Positions 7,228 to 15,360 of a DNA stretch of 15,432 nucleotides are shown one piece after another (within the stretch, counting starts at the first letter, position 1; each line of letters opens with the position of its first letter). Under the pieces are notes generated by a model, which saw nothing but the letters and a program-made list of their open reading frames with translations, searched no databases and was not told the DNA's origin. A program made the translations under genes and the position numbers. The stretch spans positions 1 through 15,432 of the forward strand of contig JAOXYB010027779.1 in assembly GCA_028565635.1 (NCBI GenBank). Direction: 5' to 3'. The stretch is from Phoronis ovalis. Lineage: Eukaryota; Phoronida; Phoronidae.

Positions 7228-7334
7228 ATATGTTTGGACAATGTAAATCTACAGAGGCAGGACAGATGCTGTATACACCTGCTCCATTAGAGGGAACTCA
7301 AGCATGTTTAATGTTTGAAAGCATTTGTTATGAC
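7228..7334 (+). repeat. Composite repeat: MFGQ block copy 2 fused to block B copy 2
   Basis: Bases 7228-7291 match 984-1053 (MFGQCKSTEAGQMLYTPAPLE in the protein). Bases 7293-7334 match 4079-4121. In the other locations these two blocks lie 3 kb apart. The joint is at a shared TTAGA that occurs at the end of the first block and just before the second. The coding frame (7113-7337) runs through the joint and stops at TAG. The pattern suggests a deletion copy or template switch. Confidence 0.7.
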
Positions 7335-7536
7335 TAGTATACCTCAAGGTAAAATCCATCAGAAATAGAAAGGTTTTGATGTTTAAATGATGATGGCACT
7401 TGGTTTCTGGGCATCATAATTATAAGTAGCCAGAAAGGCAGCTATTGCATTGACAAGATGTTGCTATTGCTCTTACGAGAGCCAAGGAACTGCATAGTCC
7501 ACTTGTCCATTCAGGACCAATGTGTAAAAAAGGCTT

Positions 7537-8385
7537 GAAGTATTGTCTGATGTACCTAAGGCAGAAGATGTGACTGTGTTCTTCGGTGAGACAAGACACA
7601 TTATTGATCCATTTGCTAACAATATACAGTGGCATAGATTTTTTTATGTATCTCCAGCTGTCTGTCCCCATAGATATCTGTAAATTTTGTCCTGGAGGTT
7701 CTGCATTATTTACAGTTTGCCTGGTACCGGTTGAAGAAAATTAGACTGAACTACAAATGCTCACAGATGCTGCCAGAATGGTTATGAAACATAGCGATAA
7801 GTTCTAAGAATACCACACCAGAACTCAGAAGAAACAAAGTTTGAGTAATGTAGCTAAAGTGCTGCCTTCTATAGCTGACTTGATTTATAATGAGCTTACC
7901 CTTGATGCAACTGCATCAGCACATCCTGATATCCAAGAGCGAATGCGTTTGATCTTTTTGAATGATCAAGTTCTTATAACATATCTTAGAAAGCTTAATT
8001 CTGGCAGACCATCTGGTACATGTGATGCATTCTTTGAACACTTGTCAAACATAGTAGAAGAGGTCACAGCTGTTGATGAGAGATAGCATGGTGTTGCACA
8101 CCTCTCAGAGTGGATATCTCTAGATGACAAAATCAAGAAAACAGAAGAGATGTTCAGAGAAGATGCTTCGTTAGACTTCAGTTTGCACCCCATAATCCAT
8201 CTGCTAGATCTGCTTGGAATTTCACATCACACATCATTGATAAATACAGAATTCAACGTAGACAGTAAGACTCGCCTGTGGGTGAACCAGGGTTTGCTGT
8301 TTCAACAGGCGTTAGAGGGAGGACATCTATTATTCCAACTGATGCAACACTTTCTGCTGGAAAAACTGTAAAGTTCTTTGCGTTA
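7537..8385 (+). pseudogene. Decayed copy of a multi-copy element protein (GEPG...STGVRG family)
   Basis: Pieces in order: KAEDVTVFFGETRHII (frame 1); ICKFCPGGSALFTVC, then LTDAARMVMKHSDKF and NVAKVLPSIADLIYNE (frame 2); HLSNIVEEVTAVDER, stop, HGVAHLSEWISLDDKI (frame 2); QFAPHNPSARSAWNFTS to QRRQ (frame 3); after a stop, PVGEPGFAVSTGVRG and LSAGKTV. I recall this motif order from a very abundant uncharacterised protein family in mollusc and cnidarian genomes, whose later part has a TDGGPDH-type motif suggesting a transposase-like catalytic domain. That later part is missing here. There are at least two frameshifts, four in-frame stops, and a deletion between QRRQ and GEPG, so the copy cannot make the full protein. 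The family link is from memory. Confidence 0.6.
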
Positions 8386-8389
8386 TTTA

Positions 8390-8530
8390 TAATTGTGTAT
8401 CAGGAAAAACTGTAAGTAAAATTTTATTCATTTGTTCTCTGTAGGTGCGTGCCAGTGTTTTTTTAGATTATTAGTAAGTAATTTATTGAGTTGTTAAATT
8501 CTGTTACTTCAGTAAAGGACTCCCCAAGTG
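8390..8530. other. Spacer between the two element remnants
   Basis: AT-rich, with the phrase GGAAAAACTGTAA occurring at about 8356 and again at about 8403, a short direct repeat straddling the end of the preceding remnant. No LTR or primer-binding site for the gag remnant was found here. Confidence 0.35.
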
Positions 8531-8551
8531 ATAGTAATCCTAGTATTCAGG

Positions 8552-9797
8552 ATGAACTTTCAGCAGCCAACCACCCCTAGTACAGCCATGGCAGCCTCTA
8601 CATTGTTGGCCATGGTCAATAATAGTTCTAATTCTAGTACTTTAGAAGAGCTCAAGCTCTTGATAGCTCTAGAACATGAACAATTATGTAAGGAACGTGA
8701 AGAATGTGAACATGAGTTCCGTTTAAAACAACTCCAATTCCAGCATGTGTGTGAAGCTGTTTGTTTACAACGAGAAAGTGGCTCTGCCTCTCCAACAAGC
8801 ACAACAGGTGTTCAGCTGGAGGAGCGTAACGACCCCAAGGTGCCCAAATTTGTCGAAGGCTCTGATATAGAATTTTTGAAAAATTAGCTGGAATCCATAA
8901 CTGGAGCCAAGATATATGGGCAACCCGCGCATCTATCTGGCAAAGCCCTTGAAGCTTATGTCAGAATGTCACAAACTGATAGCTTGGACTATCAGAAAGT
9001 GAAAGTGGGAATTTTAAAGCACTTCAGAGTCATATCGAAAGAAATTTTGATCCTCGCGTAAAATGACTGATGAGTCATTTTCAGAGTGGTCTGTACGTTT
9101 AAGTGGGTACCTTGACCACTGGGTGGAGTCGTCAGGTATTGTAACAAATTAAAATACTTTGCAGGAGTTTTTTTATTATGGAGCAGCTGCCTCTCTATCT
9201 AATCTGCAGGTGTGGCTGAAGGAACGAAATCCTCCATCTATGAAAGATTTAATCAGTATTGCAGATCACTATCTTTCTGTTCAGAGGGATCAGAAGAAAT
9301 AAACTCATAATTATGACAGAAATGATCTAAAACAGCCAGACTTGAAACACTCTGGTTTGAGTGATGCCAGGAAATGCTTTAAGTGCAACCAGAAGGGACA
9401 TATTGCACTTGATTGTCTACAGGTTGATAAAAATAAAAAGAAGGATCTGAAAACCCAAACTAAGTATGTAGCAGAAATTGACTACTGCCAAGGTGAATCA
9501 GTTTCTATTCACCAAGCTGATGATAGCAGTCTTGCGGTTCCTTTGGCTGTTGTACATTTGGAATGTGGAGTAGTCAACGGAAATTTCAGTGTAAGCATAT
9601 TAGACAGCCTACCAGAAGATGTACTGTTAGGTAATCACGTTTGTGATGCTGTGGGAGCATACAGTACAGATGTGTTACTAGAGATCAGAGTAAAGTACTC
9701 AGACAAGTACCCAAGAAGGATTTTGATTGTTTTCCTCTGACAGTCATAATAACTTCTAACAGAATGACAGAAAAAGAAAATAGTGAGAAAGCATGCT
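8552..9797 (+). pseudogene. Ty3/gypsy-type gag-protease remnant
   Basis: ATG at 8552-8554 starts a frame with a Ser/Thr-rich head, a charged coiled-coil segment (EELKLLIALEHEQLCKERE), then VPKFVEGSDIEFLKN and TAG at 8885. The same frame continues with SGKALEAYVRMS and VKVGILKHF, as in capsid-like Gag domains. It shifts near 9060 to ESFSEWSVRLSGYLDHWVES, has stops near 9148 and 9299, and reaches the CCHC zinc knuckle CFKCNQKGHIALDC (9375-9416). A protease-like end (LPEDVLLGNHV, 9608-9640) follows, but the catalytic DS/TG motif is not seen. After a further shift, NRMTEKENSEKA (9760-9795) resembles the start of the linker to reverse transcriptase. RT, RNase H, integrase and LTRs were not found. 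It is a fossil with two frameshifts and at least three stops. Confidence 0.8.
9375..9416 (+). other. CCHC zinc knuckle of the Gag remnant
   Basis: C-x2-C-x4-H-x4-C with all four zinc ligands intact (CFKCNQKGHIALDC). This is the retroviral/retrotransposon nucleocapsid type that binds single-stranded nucleic acid. It lies inside the decayed gag frame and is the strongest single marker of the element. Confidence 0.9.
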
Positions 9798-9899
9798 GAA
9801 TCTTGGATCAACAGGTAAATATAAAGTAGATCCCAAAGACAAAGCTGTGCAAGTAGCATGTAGCATATAGCCAGTATTAGTTCTCAATGTATAAAAACA

Positions 9900-10280
9900 T
9901 TGAGCAACGCATTAAGTAACAGTGTATTTGATCATCCTAATGCAGAGAACGTCTTGGATGACAATGTGTACTGTTTAAATGACCATGATTATTTCTCAAC
10001 AGGTGATATTTCAAATGAGACTTCTTATTTTGTTTGTAGTAATGATAACTCTAGATCTGCAGGGACAATAAACAGCATATTCCGTGTCAGTGTGATACTC
10101 CTCTGGAGAGAATGTCTTGAGATGACAAGTTTAAATGACAATGATTTTTGTTTAGTAAATGATATTTCAAATAAGAATTCTAACTTTGTTTCTGGTTACA
10201 CTAATTCAAGTAATGATATTAATAATATTACGCTAAATGATTTCTGGTTTGAGCGAGATGGTGGAGTAGAGATGGTTTAA
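9900..10280 (+). CDS. Asn/Asp/Ser-rich open frame with internal duplication, function unknown
   Basis: A 126-residue open frame (TTG start as listed; the first ATG is later) ends with TAA at 10278-10280. It contains two related units: LNDHDYFSTGDISNETSYFV (from about 9973) and LNDNDFCLVNDISNKNSNFV (from about 10129), with a 156-base period. The frame number is the same as that of the zinc-knuckle part of gag, but stops separate them. It could be spacer sequence of the retroelement, a separate gene or a chance open frame in repetitive DNA. There is no signal peptide, membrane segment or domain. Confidence 0.35.
   Translation: MSNALSNSVFDHPNAENVLDDNVYCLNDHDYFSTGDISNETSYFVCSNDNSRSAGTINSIFRVSVILLWRECLEMTSLNDNDFCLVNDISNKNSNFVSGYTNSSNDINNITLNDFWFERDGGVEMV
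9973..10201 (+). repeat. Imperfect direct repeat, 156-base period
   Basis: Units at 9973-10045 and 10129-10201 both start GTTTAAATGAC-ATGATT and share GATATTTCAAAT, then a TTTTGTTT/TTTGTTTCTGG part. Similarity is clear at both DNA and protein level, so the duplication is old but recognisable. Confidence 0.65.
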
Positions 10281-10398
10281 ATAGGAACACCAATATTATA
10301 GAATTTATTATTAGCAGTTATATTGGACATAATATTAGTTCGACATGCTGTCTAAGAGTGGAAGAAAACATGTTACTTCGGTTAATGTAAGACTGAAA

Positions 10399-10669
10399 AT
10401 ATGCAACTCGCTACAGTTCCAGAGAACATTTTGGAGGACATGCTCAAAAGATTCAGTTACGAGTTGCATTACGAGAGAGATTCGTGAAGTGGCTGATAAA
10501 CTATCTAGTAAAAAAAACCCGTAAACAATCGTGACTTAGGAATTATTAAGGTACGAGAGAATTTTGAACTTATTCAGGTTACAGAACTGATCACTCTTGC
10601 ATTATACTATCACTTAAGTTTACCACATTTACCAAAGGGCGATTTAACACTTCACTGTTATGAGAGATA
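10399..10669 (+). pseudogene. Unrecognised broken open frames
   Basis: Two adjacent frames look protein-like. The first carries ITREIREVADKLSSKKNP and ends at a stop after a run of eight A at about 10511-10518. The second follows in another register: NRDLGIIKVRENFELIQ, then ITLALYYHLSLPHLPKGDL and HCYER before TAA. A one-base slip in the A run would join them. This may be the tail of the preceding element or a separate fossil. No family is recognised. Confidence 0.25.
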
Positions 10670-10699
10670 AGCAATATTAAATAAAATTAGAAAAATTAT

Positions 10700-11440
10700 A
10701 GAGAAAACTAGAGAGGAATAGGCAGCACTGCCTTATAATAGAAACAATATTAAAAACATTCTTTCTGAACAGCTCCAATTTTGTATATATGGTTCACTTT
10801 CTTTGAAACGTTATTAATGAATATATACTCTAGTCATATACTTGATCTTACATTGCAGGATTCACTTTTTCCTGAACCACTATTATTTAAGATTGCTGTA
10901 ATAAATAACAGATAACAGTTTTTGTTAATGGCGGTGTTGTTTGTATAATGTTATTAGATTATATAAATATTGCAGTAAACTAATTCAGAAAGTTTTAAAA
11001 AAATTTAGTTGTTTTTGGGCTGTTTTCAATTTTCAATACAAAACAGATTAAACACTCACCACATACAATCTTATATATGGTTCAGAAAAAAGTGAAATGG
11101 GGGTTTTGAGTTCAAAATTGATGTTGAATTGTACTTATTTAATACTATACAAAACTCCACGATCATATATTGCCATTGGCGCATCCTGTGCTTAACCCTT
11201 GCAAAACTTTTTGCACCACCTTTTCTGGCTTGAAAGATGGACACCATGATGTTTTTCTCAATAACATAATCAGTACTAAATATTTCAACATAATATTATT
11301 TTGCTCGCTTTATAAAAAATAATAAAAATGCAGGAGTCAAATTTCCTGCTAATTTTGTTTTCAACAAATTCATGATACTTAGAGATACTGCATCAGAGTT
11401 GAATGATTTATGTATTCTTTGGCAGTTTAACCAGCTCTTT
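10700..11440. other. Non-coding AT-rich DNA between the fossils and Dicer
   Basis: I see no gene or structured repeat. The stretch is AT-rich with stops in all frames. It separates plus-strand remnants from the minus-strand Dicer end. Confidence 0.5.
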
Positions 11441-11444
11441 CTAA

Positions 11445-11474
11445 TGACCTGTGACCTTTCACCTGAATGACATC
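11445..11474. promoter_or_regulatory. Cluster of DR1 and CRE-like motifs
   Basis: TGACCT-G-TGACCT (11445-11457; minus strand AGGTCA C AGGTCA) is a perfect DR1. It overlaps a second near-DR1, TGACCT-T-TCACCT (11452-11464). TGACATCA follows at 11469-11476, one base from a full CRE. The order resembles the 97-bp repeat at 256-574, so it may be a degraded relative. Regulatory activity is inferred only. Confidence 0.4.
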
Positions 11475-11479
11475 ACATT

Positions 11480-11485
11480 TTTATT
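11480..11485 (-). terminator. Candidate poly(A) signal of Dicer (AATAAA)
   Basis: AATAAA on the minus strand about 300 bases after the Dicer stop, followed by a TG-rich stretch as expected downstream of a cleavage site. No other AATAAA or ATTAAA was noticed between it and the stop. The predicted 3'UTR would then be about 300 bases. Confidence 0.45.
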
Positions 11486-11783
11486 TCCATAATGCCAGCA
11501 CCCCTAGAGGGAACAGTGGGTTGGGACCATTGATTTTGCTAGTTACTCATTAGTCTAAAAACGAGAGTCACAAACCAGAGACAAAGCACAAGGGACTATG
11601 TGACAACAAAGTGGCACAAATCAGGTAACAAGGAAAAGGTAGAGATAAGAAATCAGTTCATGCATGCTTCAACTACAGAACAATACCAGATGTCAGCTAT
11701 CTTTTTCAAGGCATTGGATTTCTTCTGTTTCAGGATGTGCAGAAACTTCCCCAGTGTTGTGGAGCCTTCATATAATTCAAACT

Positions 11784-11928
11784 CTAAATGTTCTTGATTG
11801 CTCTCAAAGCTCTCTTTGCGGCAGCACTTTTTGCAATTCTGTAGTTCCTACCAACACCACGGAATGAGCCTTTACCAACTACATTAACTGTGACACGTAT
11901 CTTACCATCTATTGTTCTCTCAGGACGA
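11784..11928 (-). CDS. Dicer: Dicer, last exon (dsRNA-binding domain and stop)
   Basis: Acceptor TTTCATTTTAG lies just above 11928. One base completes a codon from the previous exon, 47 codons follow, and TAG lies at 11786-11784. The protein runs [47 protein letters not shown]. This is the second half of the C-terminal dsRBD, including the conserved Gly-rich loop and the KSAAAKRAL helix that contacts the RNA backbone. The dsRBD helps position pre-miRNA and long dsRNA for cutting by the two RNase III domains. The protein ends seven residues after the helix, as usual for animal Dicers. Plus-strand open frames over the same bases (11600-11867) are shadows. Confidence 0.95.
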
Positions 11929-12300
11929 CTAAAATGAAACATTTCAGGGAATTTATACTAAATAAATAAATCTAATTCACCCTGAGTATTATTATATAGG
12001 AATGTGGTCAATTTTACCCCTTTCAGTAATGGCAATTCCAAACTAAAGTTTTCACCATATTGTCAACAGCAACACATGACAATATTCAAAACTTAATATT
12101 TGGTAAAAGATCAAAATTCTTTAAGTTGAACTAACACATAAATAGTCTACTGCTCTCCATAGACTAACATGATTTTTAAAGCGGGGCCATGAATGAGTCG
12201 TCAATATAATTTAAGCATAGCATGTGCAGGACAATAACACAAACAAGATGTAGTTTAGTTGGGATAAATCTGTTTCAGATTCAAACACATGCCAACTCAC

Positions 12301-12376
12301 TCAAATTTAGCAGTTTCCGGTTCCATTTCCAACAGTTCTCTAACAGGAGATTTGGGTATCTTGTCGGTATACTGGT
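12301..12376 (-). CDS. Dicer: Dicer exon (linker and start of dsRBD)
   Basis: 76 bases between an acceptor (ACATTTTAG) and a donor (GTGAGTTG), entered with two bases and left with two bases of a codon. It encodes QYTDKIPKSPVRELLEMEPE then TAKF. SPVRELLEMEPE is nearly invariant in animal Dicer-1 proteins and forms the first helix of the dsRBD after the RNase IIIb domain. Both junction codons become Asp. It is too short to appear as an open reading frame and was found by protein similarity and splice sites. Confidence 0.95.
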
Positions 12377-12845
12377 CTAAAATGTAATCAATAGGAGACA
12401 ATCAAAAGCAATCTGCAAGACATGTCAATATCATATGCAAGCATCTCGTACTGGTAACAAGAGGCTACAAGAGGTGATGATGTTTTCATTACACAGTGAT
12501 TGTAAAACATATTTTAATAACTTCATACCTGGTTTTTATCACTATTCTTGGGCCATATTACATAGTGCACATCTTTTAAGCAAGGTTTAACAGAGTTTTT
12601 CAGTTAATTAGCATTAATTAATGTATTTCTAACACACATCATACAGTTATTGGGAAGAGATGTATTTCAAATGTTTATGTTTTCAATGTTGCTATAAACG
12701 CTCAGACCTGTTTTGCTAAAATTTAAAGGACATTTATTATAAAAACAGAAATAAACTGAAACATAATCTTTCAGACAGCTTTTAAATTTTTTGTAGGAAA
12801 TGACCACCGAATGATTAGAAATTGATGTTCTTTAGATGTATGTAC

Positions 12846-13014
12846 CTATATAAGGTTTCATAATTCGGTAATAAACTTTCCACACAGTATCCAATGACAA
12901 TCCACTATCCAGATAGATGGCGCCAGCTACTGACTCGAAGATATCACCCAGGGCTTTTGGGATTTCAATGTGTTCAACATCCTCATCTTCGTCATCATCA
13001 TCCTCTTCCATCAA
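12846..13014 (-). CDS. Dicer: Dicer exon (second half of RNase IIIb)
   Basis: 169 bases between acceptor CTTATTTCGTAG and donor GTACATAC, phase 0 in and one base out. It starts with a strongly acidic segment ([15 protein letters not shown]) and continues [49 protein letters not shown] holds the second pair of RNase IIIb metal ligands (Asp of GD, Glu of FES), equivalent to the human Dicer Asp1810/Glu1813 positions. With the Glu and Asp in the LEFLGD exon the catalytic quartet is complete, so the RNase IIIb centre should be active. An acidic insert of variable length is normal at this place. Confidence 0.96.
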
Positions 13015-14146
13015 CTACGAAATAAGAACGAGGTTATAAAGCCAGCACTGCTCAAGACAGCAGCTCAAAATATTAACATAAATCATTTGTTTAAGAGAAA
13101 AATCTTTACACAACCCATTTCATATTTCCCAATATTCATATACAGTAATTATGTTTAACAGACAGAATTACATATTTTTAAAAATTTTACTCTTATTCCC
13201 TTATTTTAATTTTTTTTAATTCATCACAAACAAAAAAGAAATGAAATAAATTTGAATTTAATCATAATTAAAAGTAACATTATAATAAAAACAAATAATA
13301 TCAACAAAAAAGCCTGCTAAATTAAATTGCTATATTCATTATTATTCAAACTGAGCACTTTTCCTTAAGTTTGCCTTTGTGTTTCGTTTTTTTTTCTTAA
13401 TTTTGTGTTTATTCACGACTGTCTGTGTTTTTGCGTTCTCTTTTGCAATAATTTAAAAAAGTCACTTCAAGACTGTTCTACATAAAAACCAAAATGAAGG
13501 CAGCCAGTTTCTGCTAAATAAATTTAGTATTAATTAAAAGCTTTACTTTTAAAACCAGTGGTTCTACTTTCATTAATTCTATTCAAGTTGAAAATTTGAA
13601 ATAAAAAAGAAGCGAAATATTCCCTACGAGTAATTATAATTATTTAAATTCTTGCACCTCCAAATTATTGATCGATGACATGGAATTTCGAAATAATTCA
13701 AATAGTTTTAAATAATTATGTAATTGCAGAAAGTCTGAGTCTTGGTGAGAGTCTTCTGAAGCCGTGGTCAAGGTATCGAAAAAGTTGGCACTTTTTGTTT
13801 TTTATACACATTGTAAATTGCTTACAGGCACTTGTGCGTTCAATAAAACATACTCGTTAATCAGTATATTTATGATCTGTCCTATGCGTTTTATATCTAT
13901 CATAACATTAGCGATAAATACTACTTTAAACCTCAGATTTCAACCCATTAAGCGCCAACTTTTTTTAATACCTTAACTGTAATGCTGTGAACTCAACACT
14001 TTTTGCAACCTGAATTTGTTTTTTGAAATTCGTTCAAATTGAGGAATTTGAATATAATATTCTTGTCAGCAATTTTATATTATTTTTGTTAATTCTCTGT
14101 AATATGTACTGAATTACCTAGCTTGAGAAACTTTACAAAATATTAC
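13015..14146 (-). other. Dicer intron, 1132 bases, containing a TIR element
   Basis: Minus-strand GTAATA donor to TTTCGTAG acceptor. It is AT-rich, and its only structured part is the inverted-repeat element at 13767-13977. Plus-strand open frames in 12970-13976 are without coding support. Confidence 0.8.
13767..13977. mobile_element. Short element with ~25-bp terminal inverted repeats (MITE-like)
   Basis: Left end GTCAAGGTATCGAAAAAGTT continuing GGCAC (13767-13791). The reverse complement of the right end, 13952-13977, reads GTTAAGGTATTAAAAAAAGT continuing TGGCGC. The two match at about 21 of 25 positions with one gap. The element is ~211 bp, non-coding and AT-rich inside, typical for a non-autonomous DNA transposon. 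The ends lie near TCAA/TTAA, but a clear target-site duplication could not be fixed, so the superfamily is open. A stable hairpin in the Dicer pre-mRNA intron is a side effect of this structure. Confidence 0.6.
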
Positions 14147-14322
14147 CTCCTCATCTAAGTTGACAGAATCTCCTTTACTGGTCATCCATGTGACAAATTT
14201 CTGAACAACGCGGAAAAGTTGAGGTGACACTGCTTTGAAGTACTTGTGAAAATCCCACTTAACAGCCAGAGCAGCAAAGATGTTGTTATTGACAAGTGCT
14301 GAGCGTAAGTCGGTTAAAATTC
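14147..14322 (-). CDS. Dicer: Dicer exon (centre of RNase IIIb)
   Basis: 176 bases between acceptor ATTTTGCAG and donor GTAATATT, entered with two bases and ended in phase 0. It encodes [68 protein letters not shown] and HKYFKAVSP are hallmarks of the Dicer RNase IIIb domain, between the LEFLGD signature and the acidic linker. The open frame visible from 14362 to 14114 extends beyond both splice sites into introns, so its ends are not the true ones. Confidence 0.96.
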
Positions 14323-14765
14323 CTGCAAAATTATTCCATTTATAATGATTGTGCCAAATCATAAACTATCAGTATGAAGGTACATATCACTGCACTTAAG
14401 TTTAATTCAAAAGTATTAATTATATTAACTTAAAAATACATTGGACAAGAAGAGAAAGATCAGTTCAAGTCTTCGTAGTGTTTTAACAATATGTTCATTA
14501 TGGGTGGCACACATTTAATTTTTACTGCTAAATACATACATGAATCCAGATATTTTTTGAGAGCCCACATTTCAAAATAGATCTGGGATCACAGATTATA
14601 GATTTAGTTAATTTAAATAGAGTTACTGGCTACACCAGTCACATTCAGTCTCCTAGTGTCTATAAATATGAATTACGAAACTTGTCTGTTTTAATCACTT
14701 GGTTTATATTGAACAGAATCAGTGGAATTCAAGATGTCGTGGATCAAGTGTTCCATCAATTATAC
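14323..14765 (-). other. Dicer intron, 443 bases
   Basis: GTATAATT donor and TTTTGCAG acceptor on the minus strand, splitting a Gly codon after the first base. No internal feature seen. Confidence 0.85.
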
Positions 14766-14845
14766 CTGGGGAAAACTTCTTCTTATCTTCAAACAAATGT
14801 CGTGTAATAACATAATCCAGTATGGCATCTCCTAAGAATTCAAGT
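14766..14845 (-). CDS. Dicer: Dicer exon (RNase IIIb signature)
   Basis: 80 bases between acceptor ATTATTTCAG and donor GTATAATT. The first base completes a codon, expected to be Arg, begun in an upstream exon outside the window. It encodes [20 protein letters not shown] then [16 protein letters not shown] is the RNase III signature, and its Glu and Asp are the first two metal ligands (human Dicer Glu1705/Asp1709). The Dicer RNase IIIb centre cuts one strand of the dsRNA substrate to release miRNA/siRNA duplexes. The match to mollusc-like Dicer-1 in the next exons supports a lophotrochozoan source. It is the most upstream Dicer exon present here. Confidence 0.96.
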
Positions 14846-15360
14846 CTGAAATAATATTCTTACATTTAAGGTATCGAGGTATATTGAGGTGTGCTTGTGT
14901 ATCAACCTTTATTTCAACAATTAAACTGAAGAAAAGACACATAAAAGTATACATGTTTAAAAAGGTAGTACTTTAAACTTTACAAATCATAAGGTTGTAT
15001 AGTTTGAATTTGAAAATATAGCTTGAACACTAAAAGTAAAAAAAACCTCTGCTTTACATACTTAAAACTTTAATTTTAAATAAAATTATTAAATAAGTTT
15101 TAAATATGAAAAATATTTTTTAAATTTTGCTTTGTTCAATAGTTAGGATTTTTTGAGATTTAATAGAAAAAGTCAGGTCAAAATCAACAAAACTGAAATT
15201 TAGAATCTGGGGCAACTTTGAAAATATACATAAAAATGACTTACAAATTTTAATTGTATTTTTTGAAAATATTGTCCATTTCCTAATTTTGATTATGAAA
15301 ATTATGATAATTATTCTCACAATGTATCTTGTGCACATTTCGATATGATTTATTTTTAAC
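14846..15360 (-). other. Dicer intron, extending beyond the window
   Basis: AT-rich, with no exon of Dicer recognised. The next upstream exon (ending in the residues before LEFLGD) must lie beyond 15432, so this intron is longer than 587 bases. A minus-strand open frame at 15120-15362 is Ile/Lys/Phe-rich as expected from AT-rich DNA and is not called. Confidence 0.7.

Noticed and set aside
7420-7671. Minus-strand open frame of 83 residues
   Set aside because: It covers the plus-strand remnant containing KAEDVTVFFGETRHII, which fits the following family fragments. No motif on the minus strand.
7966-8193. Minus-strand open frame of 75 residues
   Set aside because: Antisense of the HLSNIVEEVTAVDER part of the element remnant; a shadow.
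8150-8371. Plus-strand open frame reading LLDLLGISHHTSLINTEF
   Set aside because: A different plus frame over the same bases gives QFAPHNPSARSAWNFTS and GEPGFAVSTGVRG, which fit the family, so this frame is out of register.
8560-8802. Minus-strand Ser/Cys-rich open frame
   Set aside because: Antisense of the gag head and coiled coil, with composition explained by the codons of the opposite strand.
11600-11867. Two overlapping plus-strand open frames (11600-11797, 11664-11867)
   Set aside because: They lie opposite the Dicer last exon and 3'UTR. The minus strand gives a well-conserved dsRBD, so these are shadows.
12970-13976. Plus-strand open frames in the Dicer intron
   Set aside because: AT-rich frames rich in Ile, Phe and Asn with no similarity. 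They partly overlap the TIR element and the start of a Dicer exon on the other strand.
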